Source: Roseiarcus sp963776665
GTDB taxonomy: Bacteria; Pseudomonadota; Alphaproteobacteria; Rhizobiales; Beijerinckiaceae
DNA: 64,000 bases
NCBI GenBank assembly: GCA_963776665.1
Contig: CAVZNQ010000014.1
Location: 1-64,000, forward strand
Direction of reading: 5' to 3'
The position numbers and the translations under genes are program-made. The notes under the pieces are model-generated. The model saw only the letters and a list, made by a program, of their open reading frames with translations, was not told the origin of the DNA and did not search any database. Below, in pieces: positions 44,608 through 53,206 of this stretch (position 1 is its first letter; each line of letters starts with the position of its first letter).

Positions 44608-45782
44608 GCGGCGAGGCGATCCGGCAGGCGATCATTCTGGTTGGCGGCAAGGGAACGCGGCTTGGCGCGATCACCCGCGCCGTGCCCAAGCCGATGCTGC
44701 CGATCGCTGGCGGCCGGCCGTTCGTCGACTACCTTCTGGAGATGATCGAACGCCACGGCTACCGGGACATCATCTTGCTTGCCGGCCACCTCGGAGAGGC
44801 GCTCGAAGCGGCCTATGACCGCCGCCGGATCGGCGAGGCCACGGTGCGCGTCATGCGCGAACCGATCCCGCTCGGCACCGCCGGCGCGTTGACGGTGGCG
44901 CGCGAAGCTCTCGATCCGCGCTTTCTCCTCATGAACGGAGACGCTTTCTTCGACATCAATTTGCGTGCTCTCGAGCAGGTCTCGCAACGGTCCGGCGCCA
45001 CGGCGACCTTGGCGCTCAGGACAGTCGCCGACGCCGCGCGCTACGGGCGGGTGATCGAAGAGGACGGCAAGGTCAAGGCGTTTCTAGAAAAGGATTTGAG
45101 CCGGCCTGGGCCCGGCGTCATTAACGGCGGGATTTATGTGCTCAAGGGAGAGATCCTGGATCTCGTTCGCGACTTGCCGTGTTCGCTTGAACAGCACGTG
45201 TTTCCTGCCCTGGTCGAACGCGGCGACATCGCTGGCCGCGAGTTCAAGGGTTACTTCCTCGATATCGGACTTCCCGAGACTTTAGAGCAGGGGCATCGGG
45301 AACTCCCTAACGTGCGCGTGCGTCCCGCGGCTTTCCTCGACCGAGATGCGCTCATCGATACGGTCGCCGGCGGTCCGATTGAGCCGGACGGATTTCGATG
45401 GATCGCGGGAGCTGTGGAAGCCGTGCGCGCGCTCAACGATCGCGGCTGCTACGTTTTCGTCGTCAGCGATTCATCAGGGCCCGTAGAGACGTCGGGCGCG
45501 CTTGACGAGGCGCGGCGGTTGAGCGCGAAAATCCAGGAGCGCCTCGCGCCCGAGGGGGCCCACGTCGATCGGTTCTATGCCGCGGGCCGAGACCCGTTTT
45601 CGAGCGTGCTCGCGGAAGCCACGAACGAGTGGCCGATCGTCCGTGAACGATCCGTTTTCGTGGGAACGACAGACGGCGAGGTCGAAGCCGCTAGACGCGC
45701 CGGGCTCGCGGCCCATTTTTTTGACGGAGACGATCTTGGCGGCCGCATCCATTCGCTCCTGGCGCAGGCCTCCGAGGATTGA
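44604..45782 (+). CDS. Nucleotidyltransferase fused to a degenerate GmhB-like HAD domain
   Basis: A two-domain protein of 392 residues. Residues 1-235 are a sugar-phosphate nucleotidyltransferase: 'ILVGGKGTRLG' (11-21), 'VPKPMLPIAG', 'MNGDAFFDIN' (metal Asp113) and 'GVINGGIYVL'. In heptose pathways HddC has this form. Residues 240-392 look like GmhB heptose-bisphosphatase: 'AAFLDRDALID' keeps the two catalytic Asp (246, 248) and 'FVVSDSSG' the motif-II region. The Cys/His zinc loop is gone, the motif-III Lys is not evident, and motif IV is altered to 'VGTTDGE'. The phosphatase half is therefore probably weak or regulatory. Confidence 0.83.
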   Translation: MSGEAIRQAIILVGGKGTRLGAITRAVPKPMLPIAGGRPFVDYLLEMIERHGYRDIILLAGHLGEALEAAYDRRRIGEATVRVMREPIPLGTAGALTVAREALDPRFLLMNGDAFFDINLRALEQVSQRSGATATLALRTVADAARYGRVIEEDGKVKAFLEKDLSRPGPGVINGGIYVLKGEILDLVRDLPCSLEQHVFPALVERGDIAGREFKGYFLDIGLPETLEQGHRELPNVRVRPAAFLDRDALIDTVAGGPIEPDGFRWIAGAVEAVRALNDRGCYVFVVSDSSGPVETSGALDEARRLSAKIQERLAPEGAHVDRFYAAGRDPFSSVLAEATNEWPIVRERSVFVGTTDGEVEAARRAGLAAHFFDGDDLGGRIHSLLAQASED

Positions 45783-45877
45783 CTTAGACCGCGCCGTCGT
45801 TCGGCCGTCGAATTGCCGCGGAAGCGAAATCGCCCTAACCCTGACCGCACACACCGTCGACAAAAGGCGACGCCCCG

Positions 45878-46921
45878 ATGAAAGCCCCGCGCAGATATTT
45901 CGATCCGCTTGCGATCGGAGCGCCGCGTCCACTCCTCGAATTGCCCTCGAGGCTCGAGCGAATGATCCATTTCGTGCCTCCGCACAACGAAAAGGTGCGC
46001 GCGAAAGCGCCTGAGCTCGTCGGCCAAGTCGACGTCGTGCTCGGCAATCTCGAGGACGCCATCCCAGTCGAATCGAAGCAGGCGGCCCGAGAGGGCCTCA
46101 TTGCAATGGCGAAGACCGCCGATTTCGGCTCGACAGGACTTTGGGCGCGCGTCAACGCCCTGAATTCGCCCTGGTTCATCGACGACATGACCCGGCTCGT
46201 AGGCGAGATCGGCGACAGGCTCGATGTTGTGATGGCCCCGAAGATCGAGGGCGAATGGGATATTCATTTCGTCGACCAATATCTGGCCTTGCTCGAGGCG
46301 CGCTACGGCCTGAAGCGGCCCATTCTTGTCCACGCGATTCTCGAAACCGCGCAGGGCGTCAACAATGTCGAGTCGATCGCCGCCGCTTCGCCGCGCATGC
46401 ACGGGCTTAGCCTCGGCCCGGCGGACCTCGCCGCGTCGCGGGCGATGAAGACGACGCGGGTTGGCGGCGGCCATCCCGACTATCGCGTGCTCGCCGACGC
46501 TGTCGAGCCCCATGTCGAGCGCGCCAGCTTCCAGCAGGATCCTTGGCATTACACGATCGCGCGCATGGTGGACGCCTGCGCGGCGAACGGCATTAAGCCG
46601 TTCTATGGGCCGTTCGGCGATTTCTCCGACCCAGCCGCTTGCGAGGCCCAATTCCGCAATGCCTTCCTGCTCGGCTGCGTCGGCGCCTGGACCCTGCACC
46701 CGAGCCAGATTGCTATCGCCAAGGCGGTGTTTTCGCCGGATCCGGCCGAAGTCGCCTTCGCGCGCAAGATTCTGGCGGCGATGCCGGACGGGTCGGGCGC
46801 GGTGATGATCGACGGCAAGATGCAGGACGACGCAACCTGGAAGCAGGCCCGCGTCATCGTCGATCTCGCCCGGCAGGTGGCGGCGAAGGACGCCGACTTC
46901 GCTGCGCTCTACCAGTTTTGA
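45878..46921 (+). CDS. L-malyl-CoA/beta-methylmalyl-CoA lyase-like enzyme
   Basis: A 347-residue HpcH/HpaI-CitE protein of the Mcl1 type. Features: 'GNLEDAIPVESKQAAREG', Arg in 'LWARVNALNSPWF', metal Glu in 'AILETAQGVNNVESIAA', Asp in 'SLGPADLAASRAMKTTRVGGGHPDY', and 'GCVGAWTLHPSQIAIAKAVF'. The enzyme splits malyl-CoA and methylmalyl-CoA into acetyl- or propionyl-CoA and glyoxylate in the ethylmalonyl-CoA pathway or serine cycle. It follows the sugar cluster but is functionally separate. Confidence 0.88.
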   Translation: MKAPRRYFDPLAIGAPRPLLELPSRLERMIHFVPPHNEKVRAKAPELVGQVDVVLGNLEDAIPVESKQAAREGLIAMAKTADFGSTGLWARVNALNSPWFIDDMTRLVGEIGDRLDVVMAPKIEGEWDIHFVDQYLALLEARYGLKRPILVHAILETAQGVNNVESIAAASPRMHGLSLGPADLAASRAMKTTRVGGGHPDYRVLADAVEPHVERASFQQDPWHYTIARMVDACAANGIKPFYGPFGDFSDPAACEAQFRNAFLLGCVGAWTLHPSQIAIAKAVFSPDPAEVAFARKILAAMPDGSGAVMIDGKMQDDATWKQARVIVDLARQVAAKDADFAALYQF

Positions 46922-47084
46922 CCGGCCGTGCAGCCAATTTCGGCCCGATTCTTGCTTTGCGAATGGGCGCGTTCGGGGCCGCAGGATCCTCCAAAAATTG
47001 AAGCAATTTCTGTCGGCGACGCGGTTCCTGTTTCGATTCGATGCGCTATAACCGGCGGATGACGGGCAAAGGAACCTCAGGACC

Positions 47085-47417
47085 ATGCAAAGTCGCAACG
47101 CGAAATTTGGGATCGGACAGGTCGTCAAGCACCGGTTCTACCCATTTCGCGGCGTGATCTTCGACGTCGATCCGATTTTCTCAAACACCGAGGAATGGTG
47201 GCGTTCAATCCCGGCCGAGGTTCGTCCGGCCAAGGAGCAGCCCTTCTATCACCTCTATGCCGAAAACGCGGATAGCCAGTATGTCGCCTACGTCTCCGAA
47301 CAGAATTTGATGTCTGACGAGTCCGGAGAGCCGGTGCGCCACCCGCAAGTCAAGGAAACGTTCGAGCGGTCTGAGGACGGACGATACTCCGTCCGCGGCC
47401 GATCGCGCCTAAGCTGA
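47085..47417 (+). CDS. hspQ: Heat shock protein HspQ
   Basis: A 110-residue HspQ (YccV-like, hemimethylated-DNA-binding-like fold) protein. 'KFGIGQVVKHRFYPFRGVIFDVDPIFSNTEEWW' and 'QPFYHLYAENADSQYVAYVSEQNLMSDESGEPVRHPQV' fit the family closely. HspQ modulates Lon protease and controls DnaA stability in some bacteria. A perfect hairpin follows the stop. Confidence 0.92.
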   Translation: MQSRNAKFGIGQVVKHRFYPFRGVIFDVDPIFSNTEEWWRSIPAEVRPAKEQPFYHLYAENADSQYVAYVSEQNLMSDESGEPVRHPQVKETFERSEDGRYSVRGRSRLS

Positions 47418-47432
47418 GACCCCTCGTCGAGA

Positions 47433-47455
47433 CGCCTTCCGCGACGCGGAAGGCG
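47433..47455. terminator. Bidirectional hairpin between hspQ and the IalB-like gene
   Basis: A perfect 10-bp stem CGCCTTCCGC/GCGGAAGGCG with a 3-base loop lies between two convergent genes, 15 bases past the hspQ stop. There is no strong T run on either side. Confidence 0.5.
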
Positions 47456-47467
47456 CAAACGGACGCT

Positions 47468-48274
47468 CTATTTCGCCGGTGCGGGGGGCGCGGCGGGCGC
47501 CGTTGCCGCAGGCGCGGCGGGGGCCGGAGCCGCGTTCGCCGCTGGGGCCGTTGCGCCGTTCTGCTGCTGTTGTTCCAGCATTTTGCGCTGCTCTTCAGCC
47601 TTCTTTTGCAGCTGCTGCTGCAGCTCCTGGCGCTGCTGTTCCAAAACCTTGGGATCAGTCGGCTTGCCGTCGAAGGCGGCGCCAAGATCCTTCAGCGGAA
47701 GGGTGAACGTCAATTCATGCCCCGAAACGTCGCCGCCGGGAACGCGCATGACGACGCTCATCGTCGTCCCCTTCTTCAGCGCTTCGAGGGTCTTGGGGCT
47801 GATCTCGATTTCCGCGGAGCAGGCGTTCTGGAAGCACATGTCGTACTTGCCCTCGATCGGCTCCCCTTTGTCGATCACGACTCGAAAGCCTGGCTTCAGC
47901 ATCATGCCGATCGGCAGCATCAGAAGCCGCAACTTGCGTTTCTCTTCACCGGCCAGCTCGAAGAGGTTGATGCTGATCATCGGCGGCTGATCGGCGGAGG
48001 TCGAGAAGTCGCGCATGGTGGCGCACGCGTCACGGCCGGAGTTCGGCTCTTTGGCGCAGAATTTGGCCCATTGCGGCTCAGGCGACACAAGGTCGACCTT
48101 CGTCGGCCCGGTAGGTTGCTGCGGCTGACCTGGCGCCCCCGGCGCTCCTTGCGCGCCCGGAGCGGGGGGAGCTGGCGGCTTCGCCGGCTGCGTTTGCGCG
48201 ACCGCCGCGCCAGCCCCGAGCGCGAGACCCAATGCGAGCGCCGCGGCTCCAGAGCGCATGACTTGAAATCTCAT
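47468..48274 (-). CDS. Invasion-associated locus B (IalB) family protein
   Basis: A 268-residue exported protein. The signal peptide (about 1-26, cleavage at AVA) leads to a Pro/Gly/Gln-rich linker. The IalB domain starts 'PEPQWAKFCAKEPNSGRDACATMRDFS' and has 'LRLLMLPIGMMLKPGFRVVIDKGEPIEGKYDMCFQNACSAEIEIS' with four cysteines. A Gln/Ala-rich coiled tail closes it. Family members are periplasmic or outer-membrane proteins of unclear role outside Bartonella. The ATG at 48274 is preceded by AAGGACG. Confidence 0.88.
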   Translation of the reverse strand: MRFQVMRSGAAALALGLALGAGAAVAQTQPAKPPAPPAPGAQGAPGAPGQPQQPTGPTKVDLVSPEPQWAKFCAKEPNSGRDACATMRDFSTSADQPPMISINLFELAGEEKRKLRLLMLPIGMMLKPGFRVVIDKGEPIEGKYDMCFQNACSAEIEISPKTLEALKKGTTMSVVMRVPGGDVSGHELTFTLPLKDLGAAFDGKPTDPKVLEQQRQELQQQLQKKAEEQRKMLEQQQQNGATAPAANAAPAPAAPAATAPAAPPAPAK

Positions 48275-48619
48275 CAATCGTCCTTTCGAACCGTAAGCGG
48301 AATCTTGCGGCGTTTCGCCTCGCGCCCGATCAGCCTCAACTTCCGTCCGGGATCGACATCTGCGACACTTCGGGCGACATTGTGACGCAAGGCGCGCGAG
48401 ACGCGCCGTGGTGTTCGGCGCGCCCTCTTTCCACATTCGACGCGACATTCCAATAACAATTTCGTCGCTGCGACCGAGCGCCGGGCGCCGGGCTGGGCTG
48501 TTACCCGATCCGGCGGCGGCTCGACAACGTCCGAATTAGCGCGCCCCGGCGCTTTGCAAGACGTCGAGAATGAACCTCGGCTTGGGAATCAGGGGGCCGC
48601 CGATGATAGAAGTGAGGCC
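48275..48619. other. Divergent intergenic region
   Basis: A 345-base gap between the IalB-like gene (minus) and the binding-protein gene (plus). It contains GGCGCG-N5-CGCGCC (48391-48407), a small inverted repeat. Otherwise nothing clear; promoters for both genes are expected here. Confidence 0.3.
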
Positions 48620-50431
48620 ATGATCCGCCGTACGATTCGCATCGTCCTGTGCGCCGCGTTGGGAGTCGCCTTCGCCGCGGCGCCGCTCTCTGCGGGCGCC
48701 GTCGGCCCGCCGATGGGTGCGATCGCGATGCACGGCGAACCTGCCCTGCCGGCCGACTTCGACCATCTGCCGTACGTCAATCCGAAGGCCCCCCGGGGAG
48801 GCCGGCTCGATCTCGCCTATCTTGGCGCCTTCGACAGCCTAAACCCTTACAATGTCAAAGCCTTATCGACAGCGCAGGGCCTCATCGGCAATGTCTACCA
48901 ATCGCTGATGGCGCGTTCGGCCGACGAGCCGTTCACCCTCTACGGCCTGATCGCCAAAAGCCTCGATACCGATGAGACCCGGGACCGCGTGACTTTCCAT
49001 CTCAATCCGGCCGCCCGGTTCTCGGACGGAACGCCGATCACCTCGGCCGACGTCGTCTTCACCTTCAATCTCCTTAAGGCCAAGGGCCGGCCGCAGCAGC
49101 GTGCCGCCTTTGGGCTTGTCAAGGCCATCGACGCGCCCGACGATTGGACCGTGAGTTACGATCTTTCGGGCGCCAACGACCGCGAACTGCCGTTGACCTT
49201 GGCGATCATGCCGGTCCTGTCGCGCGCCCACACCGACGCCGAGCATTTCGAGGATCAAACCCTGCAGATTCCGGTCGGTTCGGGCCCCTATCGGGTTGCG
49301 GAGGTCAAGCCCGGCGAGCGCCTGGTGCTCGAGCGCGACCCCAACTACTGGGCAAAAGACCTGCCGATCTCGCGCGGCCTATACAATTTCGATGTCATCC
49401 GGATCGATTATTACCGCGACGCGACGGCGATGTTCGAAGCGTTCAAGGCCGGGCTCATCGACTATCGGAGTGAGGACGACACCAATCGGTGGCGAACCGG
49501 ATATGATTTTCCCGCCGCAAGAGACGGCCGCGTCGTCAAAGTCGCCGTCCCGACCCTGCTGCCGAAGGGCGTCTCCGGTTTTGCCTTCAACCTGCGTCGG
49601 GCGCCGTTCGCCGACGTGCGGGTGCGCGAGGCGCTGGCCTCGATGTTCGACTTCGAGTGGATCAACGCCAATCTTTTCGCCGGCGCATATAGGCGTTCGG
49701 AAGGGTTCTTCGACGACAGCGAGCTGTCGTCAATCGGTCGGCCCGCGTCGGCGCGCGAGCGCGAGTTGCTCGCGCCCTTTCCGGGCGCGGTGCGCGACGA
49801 TGTGATGGAGGGCCGATGGCGCGCCCCGGTCTCGGACGGCACCGGCGGCGACCGAACCATCGCCCGACGCGCGATCGATGAGCTCGAGCGCGCCGGTTAC
49901 GCGTTGCGCGACGGCCGTCTCCTCGACGCCCATGGCGCGCCGCTCGCCTTTGAGATCCTGGTCAAGAACCGCGACGAGGAGCGCCTCGCGCTCGCTTACA
50001 GCCGCAATCTCGCCCGGATCGGCGTCGCCGCCAACGTGCGGCTGGTTGACGAAGTTCAGTTCCAACGCCGGCGCACAAGCTTCGACTTCGACGTGATGAT
50101 CGGGACGTGGGTCGCCTCGCCGTCGCCCGGCAACGAGCAGCGCGGCCGCTGGAGCTCTGCCGCCGCCAACGCCCAGGGCGCCTACAACATCTCCGGCGTC
50201 GCCTCGCCAGCGATCGACGCGATGATCGCGGCGATCCTGGCCGCCGAGAGCAGCGAAGACTTCGTCGCAGCGGTGCGGGCGCTCGACCGCCTGCTCATCT
50301 CCGGCTTCTACATCGCGCCGCTCTATTACGCGCCGGAGCAATGGATCGCCTATTCGACCAAACTCGGCCGGCCGGAAAAAACGCCGCTCTTCGGCGTCGA
50401 GCTCTCGACCTGGTGGCGCCGCGAGCCGTAG
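48620..50431 (+). CDS. Peptide ABC transporter substrate-binding protein (YejA-like)
   Basis: A 603-residue periplasmic solute-binding protein (family 5). The signal peptide spans about 1-28. The core has 'MHGEPALPADFDHLPYVNPKAPRGGRLDLAYLGAFDSLNPY', the family form of YejA-type proteins (microcin C/oligopeptide uptake), then 'YGLIAKSLDTDETRDRVTFHLNPAARFSDGTPITSADVVFTFNLL' and 'YRRSEGFFDDSELSS'. No permease or ATPase genes accompany it, so its partners are elsewhere. ATG at 48620. Confidence 0.9.
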   Translation: MIRRTIRIVLCAALGVAFAAAPLSAGAVGPPMGAIAMHGEPALPADFDHLPYVNPKAPRGGRLDLAYLGAFDSLNPYNVKALSTAQGLIGNVYQSLMARSADEPFTLYGLIAKSLDTDETRDRVTFHLNPAARFSDGTPITSADVVFTFNLLKAKGRPQQRAAFGLVKAIDAPDDWTVSYDLSGANDRELPLTLAIMPVLSRAHTDAEHFEDQTLQIPVGSGPYRVAEVKPGERLVLERDPNYWAKDLPISRGLYNFDVIRIDYYRDATAMFEAFKAGLIDYRSEDDTNRWRTGYDFPAARDGRVVKVAVPTLLPKGVSGFAFNLRRAPFADVRVREALASMFDFEWINANLFAGAYRRSEGFFDDSELSSIGRPASARERELLAPFPGAVRDDVMEGRWRAPVSDGTGGDRTIARRAIDELERAGYALRDGRLLDAHGAPLAFEILVKNRDEERLALAYSRNLARIGVAANVRLVDEVQFQRRRTSFDFDVMIGTWVASPSPGNEQRGRWSSAAANAQGAYNISGVASPAIDAMIAAILAAESSEDFVAAVRALDRLLISGFYIAPLYYAPEQWIAYSTKLGRPEKTPLFGVELSTWWRREP

Positions 50432-50530
50432 TGCCAAGCCCGACGCCGGCGAAAAGGGCTTGTCTTCCGCCGCTTGCGCTGGAGCGTCGGCAAGGCCAGA
50501 TAGTCTGAAGCGCGACCGGAGTGCGGACAC

Positions 50531-51208
50531 ATGGGCGAAGCGGATGAAATCCTCACCATCGACGTCGTCAGCGATGTCGTGTGTCCATGGTGCTATCTCG
50601 GCGAGAAGAGGCTCGAAGCGGCGCTCGCCAAGGCGCCGCAAAAGGTCGCTCTCCGCTGGCGCCCCTACCAGCTCGACCCGACGATCCCCGCGGGCGGGTA
50701 CGACCGCGCCGAGTACATGGCAAAGAAGTTTGGAGCCGGCGGCAGACTTCAGGCGGTCCACGACAACCTCGTGCGTCTCGGCGCGGAAGTCGGCCTTCCG
50801 TTCGCTTTCGACAAGATCAAGCGCGCCCCCAACACGCTCGACGCCCACCGACTCATCCGCTGGGCCAACTCGGCGGGGGTGCAAGGAAAAGTCGTGGATC
50901 GCTTGTTCAAGGCCTATTTCGTCGAGGGACGCGACATCGGCGACCGCGGCGTCTTGATCGATGTCGCCGGCAAATGCGGTCTCGACGCCAAGCTTGTCGA
51001 GGAGCTCCTGGCGGGAGACGCGGACGTCGATCTCGTGCGCGAGGAGATCGCGCAGGCGCAGTTGATCGGAGTCAGCGGCGTGCCGTTCTTCATTTTCGGC
51101 GGCCGTCTTGGCGTCCCGGGAGCACAGGACCCGTCGGTGCTGCTGCAGGCGATGGCGCAAGCGCGCCAGGCGATGAGGGAGCCCGCCAGCGAAGCGCCGG
51201 TCGCGTAG
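50531..51208 (+). CDS. DsbA-family oxidoreductase (FrnE-like)
   Basis: A 225-residue thioredoxin-fold protein with the active-site 'DVVCPWCYLGEKRLE' (Cys18, Cys21), 'NTLDAHRLIRWANSAG' and the cis-Pro 'LIGVSGVPFFIFGGRLGVPGAQDP'. No signal peptide, so it acts in the cytoplasm as a disulfide isomerase/thiol oxidoreductase. Such proteins are linked to oxidative-stress defence. It converges with the DUF2336 gene. Confidence 0.92.
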   Translation: MGEADEILTIDVVSDVVCPWCYLGEKRLEAALAKAPQKVALRWRPYQLDPTIPAGGYDRAEYMAKKFGAGGRLQAVHDNLVRLGAEVGLPFAFDKIKRAPNTLDAHRLIRWANSAGVQGKVVDRLFKAYFVEGRDIGDRGVLIDVAGKCGLDAKLVEELLAGDADVDLVREEIAQAQLIGVSGVPFFIFGGRLGVPGAQDPSVLLQAMAQARQAMREPASEAPVA

Positions 51209-51215
51209 CCCGGCT

Positions 51216-52604
51216 TCAGGCCGCGTCGTCGAGCGCGGCGATGAGCGCCGGCGGCAATTCTATGCGCGGCGCCCCGTCGTCGCTTGGATCGGTGAGCGCG
51301 ACGCTCAGCTCTAGTTGCGCCGGGACGAGCCGTGGCAGGTCGAAATCCGCGCTCGAAATCGGCTCGGCGCCAATGTCGTCATTGGCCGGGGAGAAGTCGA
51401 GATTGCGCGGCAGCCGCCCGAGCGGAGCTGATACGGTCGCGTCGCGGGCGAAACCGGCGGCTTCCGCCCTCGCCGCTTCGGCGGCAAGGCGCCAGAGAAG
51501 CGCCAGGACTTTGTTCAACGCAGGATCGTCGCGCCGTTCGCATTCGTCGATGACCGCCTGCACCAGCGGCAACTTGACCCCGTCGCCGACCTTGCCGGCG
51601 CCAAGCTTGATCGCCGCGAGCGCAGCGCGGAAAGGGGCCAAGACTTTCCTCTCAAGTCCGGCTCTGTGCGCGAGCGCGGCAAATCCCTCGCCCCGCGGAT
51701 CCCGGATGAAAGCGGCGACTCGGCTGAGCGGCGCGCCGGACAATTCCGCCAGCGCCCCCGCAAAGAGATCCAGCTCCCCGCCGAGCAGCGAGCGCAGCAG
51801 CAGGGCCGGAGTCAACGCTCCGCATGCGCGCAGAGTGCGCACAAGCTCCGCTCGGTCGCCCTCAGGGCATGACGAGGCGATCGAACAAATCGCCTGATCG
51901 CGCGCCTCGCGGGCGATGCGCTCGGCTCGTTCGCGGGGCAGCCATTGCGACGTCGCGACGCTAAGCTCATTAGCCGTCGACACCGCGATCTGCGCCCTCA
52001 AGCCCGCCGGCAGCGACGGGCGCTCGAGCAGCGCCTGGCGCACCTCTGCATCGGCGCCGAAACGGGCGAGGATTCGGCTCAGCACGCCTCCGGAAAGGCC
52101 GACCTCGCGATTGCCGATCAACACAAGAAGCGCATCGCGGTGGCCGATCTCGGCCAGCGCCGCGATCGCGCCTGGCAAGAGATCCGGCCTTCGCGCGAGC
52201 GCCGACTGGGCGACGACGTCCCCAATCGCCACGCAGTCGACTAGGTCGGCGTCGGTTAGCACCGGCGAGCGGCTCAGCACCGCAGCCGCGACGTCCGACT
52301 GATCGGAGGCCAACGCCAGGATCAGCGGGCGGGGCGCGTCGGCGGCGCCGCCCAGGGCGTCAGCGAGCGCCCTGCGCACCAAGGGCCAGGGGTCGTCGAG
52401 CAGCGCCATCATCGCCATCTCGGCCTCGGCGCACAGAGGCCCCGTGAGTTCGGAATGGAGATAGGCGCGGGCGAGCGCGCTTGCCGCCTCCGCGCGCTTT
52501 TCCGGGCCGGCGGATTGCGCAAAAGCCAGAAATCGGCGCACAATATCCGGCTCGGCGAGCGAGGGCGCCGGCAGAAGCACGGCCGTCGGTCGGTTGGCGT
52601 ACAC
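51216..52604 (-). CDS. DUF2336 domain-containing protein
   Basis: A 462-residue cytosolic all-alpha protein with HEAT-like repeats: 'LLDDPWPLVRRALADALGGAADAPRPLILALASDQSDVAAAVLSRSPVLTDADLVD', 'RDALLVLIGNREVGLSGGVLSRI'. DUF2336 proteins are common in alphaproteobacteria and of unknown role. The start is GTG at 52604 after GGGAG. A perfect CtrA-type motif lies 62 bases upstream, between this gene and the divergent MaoC gene. Confidence 0.87.
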   Translation of the reverse strand: MYANRPTAVLLPAPSLAEPDIVRRFLAFAQSAGPEKRAEAASALARAYLHSELTGPLCAEAEMAMMALLDDPWPLVRRALADALGGAADAPRPLILALASDQSDVAAAVLSRSPVLTDADLVDCVAIGDVVAQSALARRPDLLPGAIAALAEIGHRDALLVLIGNREVGLSGGVLSRILARFGADAEVRQALLERPSLPAGLRAQIAVSTANELSVATSQWLPRERAERIAREARDQAICSIASSCPEGDRAELVRTLRACGALTPALLLRSLLGGELDLFAGALAELSGAPLSRVAAFIRDPRGEGFAALAHRAGLERKVLAPFRAALAAIKLGAGKVGDGVKLPLVQAVIDECERRDDPALNKVLALLWRLAAEAARAEAAGFARDATVSAPLGRLPRNLDFSPANDDIGAEPISSADFDLPRLVPAQLELSVALTDPSDDGAPRIELPPALIAALDDAA

Positions 52605-52665
52605 GTCGCGCTCCCTCGCCCGTCATGGCGGTGGATATCTTATCGCCCAGATTGCATGAATGTGG

Positions 52666-52680
52666 TTAACGACAACTTAA
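52666..52680. promoter_or_regulatory. Perfect CtrA-type binding motif (TTAA-N7-TTAA)
   Basis: TTAA (52666-52669) and TTAA (52677-52680) with exactly seven bases between. It sits 62 bases upstream of the DUF2336 start (minus) and only 9 bases before the GTG start of the MaoC gene (plus). CtrA binding could activate DUF2336 or repress the MaoC gene. Confidence 0.55.
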
Positions 52681-52689
52681 AGTTGTGAT

Positions 52690-53199
52690 GTGAAGGCGCC
52701 CATGGACACCGGAACCCTTCGCCATCCGCGCGGCGGCCTTTATTTTGAGGACTTCTCGGTAGGGCAGCTCTTTCGCCATCGCCTGACTCGCACCGTCACC
52801 CAAATGGACAACATGCTGTTTTCGAACATGACGCTGAACCCGCAGCCGCTGCATATCGACGCTCATTTTTGCGCTACGGAGACCGAATGGGGCCGGCCGC
52901 TGATGAATTCGCTGTTCACGCTCGGGCTCATGATCGGAATATCCGTCAACGACACCACGGTCGGGACGACCATCGCCAATCTCGGCATGACCGACGTCGC
53001 CTTTCCGGCGCCGTTGTTCGAAGGGGACACGGTTCGCGCCGAGACGGAAGTCATGGCAGTGCGCGCCTCGAAGTCGCGCCCAGACGCTGGCCTCGTCGAG
53101 TTCAGACACCGGGCGTTCAAGCAGGACAGCACGCTGGTCGCCGAATGCCGCCGCACCGCCTTCATGCTCCGCCGCGGACCCGAGATCCTCTCCGCCTGA
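52690..53199 (+). CDS. MaoC-family acyl-CoA dehydratase/hydratase
   Basis: A single hot-dog-domain MaoC protein of 169 residues. It has 'FSVGQLFRHRLTRTVTQMDNMLFSNMTLNPQPLHIDAHFC' with the hydratase Asn/His pair ('NPQPLHID') and 'PLFEGDTVRAETEVMAVRASKSRPDAGLVEFRHRA'. It would hydrate an enoyl-CoA; mesaconyl- or itaconyl-CoA type substrates are plausible given the CitE-like neighbour. The start is GTG at 52690; ATG at 52702 is an alternative. Confidence 0.88.
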   Translation: MKAPMDTGTLRHPRGGLYFEDFSVGQLFRHRLTRTVTQMDNMLFSNMTLNPQPLHIDAHFCATETEWGRPLMNSLFTLGLMIGISVNDTTVGTTIANLGMTDVAFPAPLFEGDTVRAETEVMAVRASKSRPDAGLVEFRHRAFKQDSTLVAECRRTAFMLRRGPEILSA

Positions 53200-53206
53200 G
53201 GCGCCG

